Assembly (NCBI GenBank): GCA_003864495.1
Contig: ML133383.1
Coordinates: 4,371,493 to 4,435,492, forward strand
Direction: 5' to 3'
DNA length: 64,000 nt
Origin: Nemopilema nomurai
Taxonomy: Eukaryota > Cnidaria > Scyphozoa > Rhizostomeae > Rhizostomatidae
In this document: in pieces, positions 1 through 12,283 of the stretch
How positions within the stretch are numbered: the first letter of the stretch is position 1
Layout: every line of letters begins with the position of its first letter
The notes under the pieces: model-generated
Database searches by the model: none
What the model saw: only the letters and a program-made list of their open reading frames with translations
Told to the model about the DNA's origin: nothing
Translations under genes and position numbers: made by a program

Positions 1-687
1 TTTCCCGAGTGTTTTCGGTAAACAGGCCGTTAAATTTCTTTCTTGCTAATTTGCCTTTTTTTTGTCCATTGCCCTTCGTGGCCCAAATCATTTTTGGCTT
101 GTTACATTTTGTTGGTACCACTCACGTTCTATGGAGAGAACTGTCGCTTACATTTGTGCTGGTAGTCACAGCCTTACTCTTCACTTTTCTCAGTGGAGGG
201 CAACGTTTAAAGCTTTGCAGTGATTACCTTGGCAAGCAAAGTGGTGAAGGACAGGTATTAACTTCAATCACTTTGATGGATATCCTCTGAGATGTTTCCC
301 CTCTTTGGCAAACAACATAATTTCCCCTGTCGAGATCTCATCACTCTGCCTAATTACATTCCCAAAATATTTCAATATAGCAATAGTGGATGCAGGTTGC
401 ATAATCGACATTCTCAATGTGTGGTCTACGTTTCTGGAATAAAGAATGAGATCAGAAGACACTGCGTTGACAACCTGAGGCTAAAAACACAATCCTTGCC
501 TTCCATGACTTTATACTTATAGCTGCTTTCACAAAACACAGTGACATAGGTTTATATCCTACTAGATGGTATAATTAGATTTGAATATTTGCAGGTGTGG
601 TATATAGGGTTGACATACACTCCTCGATGCTTGTTACTGAAAATACCTCAGCGACTCAACTAAACAACAAAAACCGAAGACGACGAC
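1..687. other. Unit left segment, no gene supported (copies at 15380, 39079, 54388)
   Basis: The segment is shared by all four units. A hydrophobic reading frame runs on the + strand at 9-290 and a 64-codon frame on the - strand at 268-462. Both are interrupted by frameshifts in other units (for example around 54510), and neither matches a family I know. The right end holds the unit 1 version of the exon-like piece described at 15969, truncated by the unit 1 deletion at 687. Confidence 0.4.
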
Positions 688-1824
688 CCTTTCAATGCTC
701 AATTAGATCAAAAAAGTTTCAAAGCTCTGTCTTTCCATTAAACTGATGCTCTATCATCTCTACTGATTTTAGGTAAGAATTGTTCAAAGAGCCAGGTTCA
801 GTAAGTTCAGGATTCAAAAGATGTTTTACTTCACAGAGTGGAACTTAGCAAAATGGAACCAATGATCCAAATAGGAAAATGAGACAATTTGTGTGTCTGT
901 AACATGGCAAAGATATGCTGTGTCATTTTGACAGTCTATGTAAGAACTGTCAAAAATATTAATCTTTAGTATTTGACTAAATGAAATATGAAACCTAGCA
1001 TCACCTTATAAAACCAGTGTATGCTGAAAAAATTCACGGTTTAATCAAGACCAGTGGGCAATTAACTAATGCTTTAAACTCCCAAATTGGAAGAAAAAAG
1101 ATCACTAATCTTCAATGAGCATTTGAAACATACAAGAGATCTCTAACAGTTTAATTTATGAAGGAGGATCTACAGGAGACCTTATAGTTTTCACCCAGAA
1201 AAAATCTTAAGCCTTGTTGCATCAATGGGCTGAATGGTCATAACTGTGTAGTAAAGAAAGAATGTTTCAAAGAAACATATGAGAATAGCAAACAACAAGG
1301 GATCATTTGCAGATGTGTGAGCACAGTTTCAATTATTAGTGGCTTTCAAAAAAGTAGAGCACCCCTTTGCCTGATGCTTTTTTCCGGGAATCAGTATTCT
1401 CCACAAAAATGTACAAAAACATAACAGTATTTGAAAAGCAAACTTGTTATACCTCATATATACCTCATAACCCTAGTTTATCTTCACTAAATTGGAAGAA
1501 AAGCAAACACCGAGAACTTTCATTTAAAATATGCATGGATCATATTTTATATAGGCAATATGGATAGTAGAAGTAGTTTTTGACTTACACATGTCTTTTA
1601 ATTGAACAACTTCAAAAGATAGGAGCTCTGTAAGTGAGCGAAGTATTGTAACCCAATGTTTAGTCGCTTTTCAAAGGTCTACGCCTTCCAATTGGATTTA
1701 ATGCAAGTATTTAACTTTTCCACACTTTTTACATTCGGGAAGAATAAATGAACATATCAAAGGTCAAGGTGATTTCTCGCGACTTAGCAACTGGTGAGGC
1801 TACTCCGTTCCCTTGAACAACAAA

Positions 1825-1959
1825 ATGGGGGGAAGCTTTCGAGAAAGACTGGATCGAGCATCCTATTGTTTCCTCGCTTATGACAAATTGCTGTCAGCCA
1901 ATAAACTTGCTCGAGCACTTTGTTATTGTATTTTGGCGGGAAAATTCAAGCATTCGTAG
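1825..1959 (+). CDS. Conserved 44-codon small ORF beside an E2F-like motif, unit 1
   Basis: The ORF starts at an ATG in the context CAAAATGGGGGG and ends in TAG. The peptide begins MGGSFRERLDRA and ends ILAGKFKHS. The same frame is open at identical length in all four units. Among units the visible differences in it are one replacement (Gly here, Ala elsewhere at residue 2) and one synonymous change (CTT here and in unit 4, CTG in units 2 and 3). The ORF lies in a GC-richer patch with TTTGGCGGGAAA at 1932-1943, a close match to the E2F/DP consensus. It could be a true micropeptide, a first coding exon whose partner is lost, or 5' untranslated sequence. No homolog is recognised. Confidence 0.3.
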   Translation: MGGSFRERLDRASYCFLAYDKLLSANKLARALCYCILAGKFKHS

Positions 1960-2568
1960 CCGGGAACGCAACACGAAGCCGAGTCACTGTCTGTATTTGA
2001 GAAATGGCGGGCAGGCACGTGAAACTTAGATCACGAATCAAGATGTTCTGATATTGTAATTTCTTCAAATGATCATCTATAAACGTCATCTTTTCGTTTA
2101 TAATGCTATCACAATGTTAGAAAAAATAAAGAAAGCTACTTAAATAACTCCTCACAAATCTCAGAGAGGTTTTCCTACTTTTCCTTCAAAATATTTTGAT
2201 ACAGAATTTAATGGTAAAATCAATGATTTTCAACAATGTCTCTTACTACAACCAGTTGCTGAAAAATTTCAAAATTTGCAGACCACAGAAGAATTGACTT
2301 CCTTCGTTTAGGCGGCCACAGAAGAATTGACTTCCTCGCGTAACAGCTGTACTACCCCTATACTCAAACCCGATTTCACTGGTAATAACAAAACTGAGAG
2401 CAAAGATATGTATAAAAATTGGAAAACACACTTACTAGCAACCATGTCATTCTTCGAATTTCATTCTGTCCTGCATCCTAGAGAATTGTCATCAAAATGA
2501 AGGGGCTCCAGCGTGGACGAAGGTATACTATAACGGACTTATGCAATGGCCTCTCTTTGAACTCGAGG

Positions 2569-2578
2569 TATAAAAGGG
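2569..2578 (+). promoter_or_regulatory. TATA-box-like motif, unit 1
   Basis: TATAAAAGGG followed by GCGCGAAAC is a strong TATA-box match. It is conserved in all four units. About 35 bases on, units 2-4 have CACGTG (E-box core) where unit 1 reads CAAGTG. Direction would be rightward, toward the exon-like piece at about 2849. No transcript evidence. Confidence 0.35.
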
Positions 2579-2848
2579 CGCGAAACTGAACTGAATAGCT
2601 CAAGTGTCATTTTTGCATTGCTTATCAAAATCACTAGAATTGCATTACCAGGGCAATTTTTAACATACTGAATCAGGGTCCGATCCCGCATTATCAGAAA
2701 GGGGAAAGGGGGCGTAGGGACCACTTTTTTGAAAGTGCGTGAAGTGTATATTGCTTGCCAAACACCCTAAAGCAACAGGGGCTCTGGGATCTGCAAGCCC
2801 CCAGGAAGTCAAGGGGAGAACCCTGTCAGGAAATGGGAGCCCAGGGAG

Positions 2849-2970
2849 ATTTTATCCTATTGTGTAGTATAGACAAAACTGAGTTAATGTTTGTGCTCCA
2901 TTGCGTTGTAGCAGGGGAGGGCCTATCGCCAGCACCATCAATCCATATCTTTAAGCGCCAAAGTCAGTAG
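2849..2970 (+). pseudogene. YqaJ-like exon piece, unit 1, 5' part deleted
   Basis: The unit 1 deletion removed the acceptor and the first half. What remains reads LCSIDKTELMFVLHC to FKRQSQ and stop. Another 20 or so bases are missing between TTTTATCCTAT and TGTGTAG. Confidence 0.3.
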
Positions 2971-5900
2971 AAAGAACCATTGCTCTCCTAAAATTGGGTC
3001 CGTCACTGTGATTTGTGGGAATTACCCCAGTTGGCCCTACGAGTTCCCCCACCACCGAAGAGAAAGATGCTACCTTAGCCCAAAATGTCTGCAATTTGTG
3101 GCCCTCAGAGACAAAAGTAACAGGAGCTTCAAAAGGTTGGTAACAAATTTGGGGCTCAATTGATGTCGATAGCAACCTCTATATCACTATATTTTTTATT
3201 CATCCACCTTGTAAGACGATTAATTGCTCAATTTGTCAATATCTTAGTGTTTCCTTGCTTTTTCCAACCATACTCAGGCTGAGATATTGCCTTGAAATTA
3301 ATATATCCCGATATGCTGGTAGTGTTTTCTGCTGTCAACAAATAAGTCCCCACCCTTGACTAAGCCCCCACTCTAAAAAATATTTGGTCGTGAAAAAATT
3401 CCCTTGGGCTTATTCGAGGACTTACGGTTGTGTCATATCTTGGAGGCAAAAGTCTCATACAATAAGCAACCAGTGTCGATTCTAGCCGGAGGCGACTGTG
3501 TAACAGGCGTTTTATAGTGATGGAAGGTAGAGCGAGCGGCAAACAAGAACGCACTCTTATGTTATCATGTTTTATGAATCAACTCAACTAAAAACCCCCG
3601 ATTAAAGCTGTACTTACAATATTCATTAACAGCGCATACGTGACATGTGAAAGAAGAGCTAGCCTGTCACATGAATAATGATGCCCGACAATTATCTTAT
3701 CACAAATAATATTTTCAAATGATATAATGCATAAAGAGACTTCTGCCAAAGATCATCATTTGCTCAGCTAATTGAAAAGCTAAAAATGCATTTGTATAGA
3801 GCTGCCTTAGATGGTGGCGTCTGCTTGCAGTAAGAAACTCATAACAGATTTTGCATTAAAGTCGGTGTCAACAGAGCTGCCTGTCGAGGCCAACGATACT
3901 GTACTGGCATCTAAAGAAATTGATGCTTTATTGAATTAGAAGTTAGAATTGACACTATTACGCACTATATTTGAATAAGAAGTTAGAGAGCATGGGAGAA
4001 TAGTAGGCCAAAGTGGAACTGGCAGCAGTAAGATGGCTTATGCTACAAAATTCCATATGGTTGGTCTTTTGGGAACCACCAATCTTGTTGCTTTTAGGAA
4101 TAGTGAGACAATCTTAATTCTAACGAGTTGAATTTGAAGTCTAAATTTTCTACTATTTTTCTGAAATTATTCGTTGTCATTTCAAACATTTGCCAGCTGA
4201 TTGACATTTCCAAGTATTACAATTAAACATATAAGTGCACTGGTGTAAAGTACACTTTATAGTTACAAAACTAAATGATCGGTGGTACAAAAGAGTTGGT
4301 CTCCCTTTGTCACCAGTTACTAGATAACTTTAGCTAAGAGAACTTAACAAAGTGAAGTTTACAAAGTTAATTTTATCAGGGTCTATTGAATGGCACATTG
4401 TTGTGGTCCACATAGCACTAAGTACGCACTTGAATGTCTTACCTTTTAGCCAATTCATCCAAATTACTCTCTTTATTAAAATTTAAGTCAGAAAGTTTGA
4501 TCTAGCACTTTGGAAAGAATTTTTTTTTGCTTAGATTTAAAAGGCACTTTAAATTCTTCAAAAGCATCATTATGGATATTTTACCTTAAAGAGGAATGCA
4601 ACTAACTGACCAAAATTAATGTATTGGAGAATTTCAAGTGATTGTTTCTTTTGGGAAGAATTATTCATTACCTTACATTACAGCTGATTATTCTTCAGTG
4701 TCAAGATAAAGAGACATATGTGGGAGCTGTATTACACTTATTCATGCCATAATAAGTATGAAAGGACACAATCTTCCAATTACACAATTGTTTCTAACAA
4801 CCTTGAATGCAAATTGTAATCAAATTTATTTCTTCCATCAAAGGACAAAGATTTAAAGTAGAAGCTGCAAGAATTTTTTCGCTTTATAATTTTTATAGAA
4901 AACTGGATGTAGAGCTCTTGAAATTTGACTCAAATTCATACTGTTCAACCAATAATGGCACATGAGCATGCATTGAAAAGGCTGTTTATTGTGCTTTTAT
5001 CATGTGCAAAGTAAAAAAACTGAATATTTATTCAACCCAAAAACATTTATCAAATACTATTCCCTCCTACTATTTTATAACTTTATTTTTAGCATTTTAA
5101 TTTAAAGGTAAACATACATTCTAAAATTTATACCTACATTTGATATCATCACACAAATGCCTGCATTACAATTGAGACACAGGAAATGCTGTACATGCTA
5201 TAAAATAACCAATATTTAATATACAAATGCTTGTAACATTTCTTCCAAGGATAATTTGGTGCGAATTTGAGATCACATGATAGATTATACCCTGTGTACA
5301 CACTATTTATAGTATTTTTGCAGTAGAGTAAAAAACAAAACAAAAATTTCAACCAAGTAGAATAAACGGCCTTGAAAGTTTGGTTTGAATCTTTCCACTC
5401 GTGTCTGGCGGTTAGGCCCTCGCGTAGATGAGCTACCCGTTCCCTTGTTGAATCACAAACTGGTCGACTGCTTGTAAATTTCCAGTGATCAATACCCTTT
5501 TTAATTTCTTCCAAATATCTTCTTCAATGCTTGCGATGACTTTCTTCAACTATTCGGTTGAGATCTGATGGAGATCATGCACATGTGAACAACAGTGAAC
5601 CATGGTCACGTGGGGTCGGTGTTCCCTGGCAAATTTTTCTCATTTGTGGACCAGCCTGCTCACCTCTGAAGATCCTCAAACTCTGACGTAGGCAAGACCT
5701 CATAAAACGTATATTAAACATATGCCAAATATACCCTATTAAAAGTGAATTGGTTTATTACGTCATTTTGGCGAATTTTCCTCTCGTTAAAATCGCTCAG
5801 GTCGACCTCTTCTCAGGGACAACAATGTATTGAAATTCTGTGCGTTCGCATGTAGAAACTGCGCGCGACTTTCTCAAAATGCGAAGGAACTACTCAAAAT

Positions 5901-6615
5901 GCATGGCAACAGTCGATAAACATTCTCAAAATCATGCCTAGATACAGGACGCGGCGCGGCGTCTTACCACTTTCCTGGGTACCAGGTTCCATGAGGAACA
6001 ATTTGGTTTTTTATCAGAGAAGATTTAAAGATGTTTAGCGTAGAAATAGCTACCTTAAATATATAATAAAAAAGATACGCTTCTCTTGAATCTTAAACTG
6101 GGGCTCATTACCTTTTGCACTATAATTAGAAAATTCAAGCCGGTAAAATTTGACATTCTCCATAGAGAGTGTTAAGAATGTCTGGACCTGCCCCTAGAAT
6201 GGAAGCAGCTCATTGGCCGACAGTGTGGTTTGATGGACAAGCATCAACATTGTATTGATAAAAATTCTCTACTCTACAGCTCTGGCAGTTGAAAACAAAC
6301 TTTCTAGCCATTTCAAATTTGAGGCAGATTCACATTATGCTAACTAACGTAAGACAGCATGTAGTAAGTTTACCAGAATATGTACTTACATCATCTAAAA
6401 GGATTGATAGCGTTTTTCGAGGTAGAAAGAAACATTTTGAATGTTCTATCTGAGGAATTTTTGACCGGTGCTCAATCACCCATAGCAACCCCTGGATCGC
6501 CTGTGGAAAGAACATATCATACTAAGGATAGTCATGCTTCGTCAGACGAAATACGATACGTCTCCCCTTTTCATTCAGATCCTCCTCCATACCAAAAGAA
6601 AACATTTTTTACGTA
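2971..6615. other. Intergenic block of unit 1 without supported genes
   Basis: Equivalent blocks are 20644-24207, 44327-47930 and 62597-64000. Two minus-strand frames recur. A 64-72-codon frame begins MRSCLPLALPSIT (3360-3554, 20985-21203, 44717-44911, 62987-63181) and is open in all four units. A 91-codon frame is open only in units 2 and 3. A minus-strand frame at 5149-5514 is open only in unit 1. None has a recognisable domain. A GC-rich patch at 5790-6000 (and 23430-23610, 47160-47330) with GCGGCGCGGCG looks promoter-like. Confidence 0.35.
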
Positions 6616-8110
6616 GCAAACTTGCTAAGAAGACATGTACCATCAGTTCCTCCGAGACATTTGACCATGATCTTTCTATTTATAAAAAATTTCGACAAAG
6701 CTCGAATAAAACAACGGTCTCTACTCATAACATTGTTGGATCTAAAAAATGCCTTCGAAGAGGTTCATCACAATCTAATCAAATCTTTTCTGTCTTACCA
6801 CTACGTACCAAAAAGCATCCAGTCCTTGATTTCAAGTCTTCACATAAATTTTAAAACATCTATTGTCACAGAGAAATTTGTTACCCTGCTATTCCTGTTA
6901 AACGTGGGGTTCTTAAAGGTGATTGCCTCAGTCCTCTTCTATTTAACATGTGCTTTAATAATTTCATTAAATACATAAAAGCAGAAAAATTCAAACAACT
7001 TGGTTTCTCGGACGATGCTGCAGTCATTACGAGCGGGGAGAAAGAAAACCAGCTACTTTTAAACTGCTTTACAAGATGGTGCCTATGGTCTAATATGATT
7101 ATAAGAGTAGACAAATGCACAATAAGTGGCATTATTCTGTCAAAAAGCAGTTCGGTATTAATTTGATTCATCCTTCTGTTAAATTCATGCAGTCTCAAAC
7201 TTTTTATCTTAATGTGCTGAAATCCTCTCTCAACAAAAACATCCAATCTTTGTGGAAGAGTACCAGCCAGGGCATGAACATCCAATATGATGTTTATAGG
7301 AAAACAAGAGAAGTATTGAAGGATGTTAGATAAGAACATAGAGAGCGCCTTCAAAACCATCTAATATCTCAAGGTACTGTTATTTCCTACACCTTTGATA
7401 ACTATTCTCATCTGGCCTCCAAAATATGGACCACAGTTCAAAGCAACATGCCCAAGAATTTACTGTTTTACTATCATATATCTTAGCAACTCCCTTGCCA
7501 CGCGAAAAAACCTTTCTAAATGGAACAATACTCAGTCGCCCGATTGCTCTTTGTGCCATGTTCCAGAAACGATACTTCACATTGTTGCAGGCTGCAAAAC
7601 ATACCTCGAAGAAGGCATTTACATATGGGGCCGAAACTCTGAATAAAACTTCCTAGCACAGGCCTTTACAGCTATACCTAATTGCCTCTCTTTACGTAGA
7701 TCTTTCAGGTTATCTCTCACCTACTATCATAACAGGAGAGATCTTCCGTCCTTATCAACTTTTAGTCCCTTCAGACCAGCGCCTATTAATAGAGCTAACA
7801 GTAATAAATAACTTCGATGTTAATGCTAACCGCAAAAGAGAGAAATACTCGCATCTGGTTCATGGCCTAAGCTCAGCTTATCCTTCTATCATGTTTGTAA
7901 ATCTTTCTATCAGTCCCCTAGGTATCTTTGGTCTCTCTTGCTCTTCTTTCATCGACATGTGCAATGCTCTAGATATCAGCAGGAATCATCTCCGCTTCAT
8001 GATCTCCAAACTATCCAACTTAACTATCCGTACTACCTAATACATTTTCTGCCACAGAAATGAGTCTTGGAATAATCCTGAACTTCTTCAATTCTAACGA
8101 TCTCTGCTAC
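6616..8110 (+). pseudogene. Dead LINE with restriction-like endonuclease, unit 1
   Basis: This is the 3' part of a non-LTR retrotransposon of the R2-like, restriction-like-endonuclease group. In order: reverse transcriptase block A (LLDLKNAF, 6733-6756), a shortened catalytic region reading FSDDAAVI near 7005-7025 after a roughly 66-base deletion, a Cys-x2-Cys-x7-His-x4-Cys finger (CSLCHVPETILH, 7545-7595), and the endonuclease region (FRPYQLLV, IELTV) ending at TAA 8038-8040. Intact elements reverse-transcribe their RNA at a nicked target. Here at least three frames are needed to read it, a stop cuts the mid part at about 7331, and a small deletion lies near 7800. The 5' end is unknown. About 36 bases near 6565-6600 are kept here but lost in other units. 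Confidence 0.75.
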
Positions 8111-11100
8111 TGACAACTTCTAAAGCCGAACACACTTTTTCTTCTTTTTACTAACTACTTTTGTTGTGCTTGTAATAGTCTTTTTCTTTGTACTCAGGGT
8201 AGCCAATTGCAAATTACCATTGTAATAGTGAAATTTGTAATTGTTGTTTAAATTGAGTCGAAAATGAAAAGTTTCCATTATCTTATGCAATAGTATGGAG
8301 TGAAAAGGCTAAAATTCTATATCGTGAACAAAAGGCCTTGAGCTCAAGTTGTTTTATATTTGTCTGTTTTGCCCTTCTACTGTAATGAATAGCATAGTGT
8401 GTCAAATACCTTTGTTCAATACTTGCTTGTTATTCAATCAAACTTTCCGCGCACTCAGGAAAGAGAAGCGCAAAATGATTATCAAAAGTTGCAGTTGCTG
8501 CCTTTTCTGTATATCAGTATTGGTAGGTAAAGTGAACCCTCCTTGATGGTATGAGACAGTCAATTCTTGTCACATTACATTGAATGCATTCGAGTATCAA
8601 TTCTTCCTGAAACTAACCACCACTTCAATCACTGTCCTGCAAAGGTCTGGATCGAGCAACTAGACTTTGTATTTGAAGCCATGATGGCGGTCACCTTGAT
8701 GTGACTACTTTTCTGTAATCACATGCGACCACAGTTCTTCATTTGTTGGAAACAAAGCACGACACTTGTTGGGAAATCTAGAATACCATCAAAATTTCAC
8801 AATAAAAGCTTAATGCTGTGTTCTTATATTTATCTGTCATCTAATAAACCAAAATGAATAGGTTACACGATTCCTAGCGTATCCAAGCTTTGTGATTTGC
8901 GAGAGGGACGTCAAATTTGGCATAACAATGAACGTAGCATCTAAACATTGATTTGTGTCTGGACCAAAACTGACAGATTTACGCCCCCTTTGGTGAGATA
9001 TACTTTTCAGTTAAGAATTATCGTATGACACGGAGCTAAAAGCTAGTGAAACTGCAGTGAAGTTTAAAGTCATGTAATTTGGTCTCAAAAGGGCAAGCAA
9101 AACAGGAATTCATATATGATTCTTTTTTTCTTGTATTTCTTAAATATTTGTCACTGCTTCAGATAATATGAAATAGGATTTATTAATATGTAATATGAAT
9201 TAAATATTTGTCATTGCATCAGATAATATGTAATATGATACTTTATCCCACGCTTAGCTGAAGTCCTCTGTAGCCATTATAAAATGTAAAGAGCAAGAAT
9301 CTTTACTGGATAATCGTTTGGGCACAGAATTCAAGTTAAGTTCAAGAAAAGAAATTCAAAAATATCTCGTGTTTCATTACACCAAGCCATTTCGTTTTCA
9401 CCGATGTTTGAAAAAGTGGGCCTTCCTGAAGCGGAGACCTGTCTTTCGACAAAAATCACAATGCATGTCGCAAGATATCCGCTAGATGTGTTCTAACCAT
9501 AAAGGTAAATGGAGTATAAAGGATATTTATCTTACGAAAGCTTATTGTATTAAAAAGAATTGATAAAAGGCCAGTTCAAAAATAGTCTAGTTATCACATT
9601 TTAAGAAAACAATTGCTATAGGCATATTTAAATAGAAAAGCAAGCCCATGTAGAATTCTTTCATCAACAATGAAGCCTAGGTTGATGGTACAATAAAATT
9701 CAGTACAAATCTTAGTGTGTAAAAGATAGTTCTCACTATGATTTCAAGGTGACTGCCACTCTCAAGTTAGTTGAAATGACTCTTCGATAATTAGCTTCCC
9801 GTCGCAGAGGCCATCAAGTTATCCTCGTAGATATTTGGTTTAATCAAAAGAGGAGAACGTATTTTGCTACCTTTTAATCAAGACGCTTAGGTGGTACATT
9901 TACAAAATGCATTCTGGTCACAATTTTCGTGGTGAGCACCATGAACCATGGGATTAGAATGAGTATAAAACAGCACTTCTTACTTTTTGGTTGCAACCAA
10001 GATGAGGTATGCACATTGGTAGCGGGTCGTAATTTGATTCTTGTACATTGATCGTGTTTTGCTTCGTTTAATGAACAGATTTCTCCTTTCTGTCTTTTGT
10101 CTTTCGTTGGCTAATTTTCTCGGGCTGTTTTCCGTTCACAACCATGTGAAGAACATTGTTTTATCATGATGGAAAGTAAATTTACAGATAGACTAAGCAA
10201 TTGAAAGTTGGTGTGAGGCTCTTCGTGGTTCTACACAATTCCCTGCATACGAAAGAATGATACTAAATAAACTACAAATGAAACTTGAAACTGTTCTGTG
10301 GGGACGTAAGAATTCAAAATATAAAAGATCTAAGAAATTGGTATCATTCATATCTTGAAAAGGTCGCCAAATCAGGGATTGATAGTGAAATTTTGAAGAA
10401 TTGAAAAACCACTAGTTGCTGATTACACCAAAATTCTAGTTTCATCAATTGCTTTAACATACAGTGAAATCATGTGCAGTGAAATCCTTCTTGGCTAATC
10501 CTGCAAGTTTCAACTTCTAAAAGCTCGATTAATTTTTTGCAAGCTCAATATCTGCAAACTTTACACTTTCAATGCGTTCCTTTGCCGTTATCTTTGTATA
10601 CTGCTCCTGTACTCAACATCTTATCTAGGATTGTACAATGTCTTTTTGCCGTTTAAAAACTTCAATGTAAAAAATGTGAAGACAGGACTTACCTGATACA
10701 GATAAATAGCCTCTTTGTCTTCTTCTCCAATGGGGTCTCCCAACCATTTGCCACAATTGAAGTCTTTCTATTTCCGTTTTGGTTGCTAGCTATGTATTCA
10801 AATACACTGGCCATGATACTCTCCTTTCAAATGCGCCAGCCATATCTTAAGAGAGAAGAGGTACGAAATTATTAGAGCTTCAATCAAAAGAAGAAAATCT
10901 TTCTTAGAATAAGTTGAATTTGCGAGACATTTACGGGGTCAAGGAGTTGAAGGTTTTGTTTCGCCTTTCTGTGTTCACAATAAGTGTGTACTCATAATGT
11001 CACTCGTAATGTCACTGGCTTTCACAGCTTAAGGTTGACACTTTTGCCTTCATTTCAAAACTGTGTGAATCTATGTCTTTACATATTCCGTTTCAAAAAA

Positions 11101-11951
11101 TGCTTTTCCAATCAATATCCAATGCTTTGACTTAACAGCATGTATTTCTTTATAAAATCAAGGAAGGTGGTGTCAAGTCAAAGAATCAATTAGAGATACG
11201 GCTAAATATACACAAATTATATTAAAAGGTACCAAAATCTGATACGTACTTGGTTTCAATAAAAGCCATAAAAATCTGCCCCCCACCCCCATTCCCCCAA
11301 ACATCTTTCCATCAACTCACACAGCTCCAAAAAATAAGTAAGATTCTTTATCCTTCCAAAAAACTCTCTGAAATACAATCTCTTCCTGCTAAACCCGTTG
11401 TCTACATTCGATTCGCGAACGTAAGTGCTGAACATTGAAAGAGGAAGGTGATTAAAAGTAAAAAAACAGTCCAAGGTACCTGAAAAGCGTTTATCAACGT
11501 CCAAATACCCTAGCCCAAGAAAAGATTGAAGACGTGAGGACCAATAAAGCACGAGATACTTGCAACTTTATTAATGTTAGGGGCTAGAAAGAATACAACG
11601 AAACAAATTGCTTGGCTACTTACCACCTCTCTCAGGTTAGAAGATGTTGTAAATCGTCCTGAAAAGCCTCAGCACACCTTCCAAACCGTCGTCCTGAATT
11701 CCCAACTACGCTCAAATGGAAGAAAGGAAACGCTTAGCCACGGAAGACAGAGGAAGCATAACGCAAATAAAATATAACCACTAACACTAGGTGTAGTCGC
11801 TCCTAATCATTGGTTGCTTTTGTAAAAATCACATTACCCTTGGTTATCTCGTTCAAGATACACCTTATTCAATGCTTCTGCGTATGTAGCCAATAGGCAG
11901 AGGTCAAACTAGAGCGTTGAACGGAGGACTGTCATCACAAATAACACAATA
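8111..11951. other. Unique flank between LINE and array, unit 1; no gene supported
   Basis: Equivalents are 31761-35649 (unit 2) and 49511-52990 (unit 3), almost identical. A candidate minus-strand first exon lies at 10693-10814: an ATG with the reading MASVFEYIASNQNG and a consensus CAG/GTAAGT donor. Copies at about 34390 and 52090 are identical, so they give no comparative support. A 98-codon minus frame (11256-11552) is open in all three units but has no known domain and overlaps a C-rich stretch. Nothing else is recognisable. Confidence 0.35.
9141..9239 (+). repeat. Two-copy 60-base tandem repeat
   Basis: TAAATATTTGTCACTGCTTC at 9141 and TAAATATTTGTCATTGCATC at 9201 head two diverged 60-base repeats rich in AATATG. 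Equivalents occur at about 30240, 32830 and 50540, so it predates the duplication. Confidence 0.7.
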
Positions 11952-12283
11952 ACCTAAGGCACCTCAAACGACGTTTCTCATCACCCCTATGCCCTACTTC
12001 AAGGTGATGAATGGTGATAGAACACCGTCATGCGAAACAGGTAGAAAACGAACTACCTAAATCACAATTTACAATTACCTTAATCATTACTTAAATTATG
12101 ACTAAATTACCATTACGTTATTTGTAGTCGTTCCAAATTATTGGTTAAATGCAAATTAGTCCCCGTGAATATCCCTAGACCTCGTTCGAGATACGCCTAT
12201 TCAATGCTGCTGCGTATAGAGCCAATGGGCTGAGGTCATACTAGAGCCTTGAACGGAGGACTGTGATCACAAATAACACAATA

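Noticed and set aside
9..290. 93-codon hydrophobic plus-strand frame suggesting a membrane protein
   Set aside because: The T-rich composition explains the hydrophobicity. Frame and length vary between units by indels.
5149..5514. 121-codon minus-strand frame
   Set aside because: Open only in unit 1. The equivalent frame in units 2 and 3 is shorter and starts elsewhere. No domain recognised.
10693..10814. Minus-strand first exon with consensus donor, or a PLAT-like reading in another frame (DFNCGKWLGDPIG)
   Set aside because: Copies in three units are identical, so there is no comparative support. The alternative frame has a stop and no pyrimidine tract, and no second exon was found.
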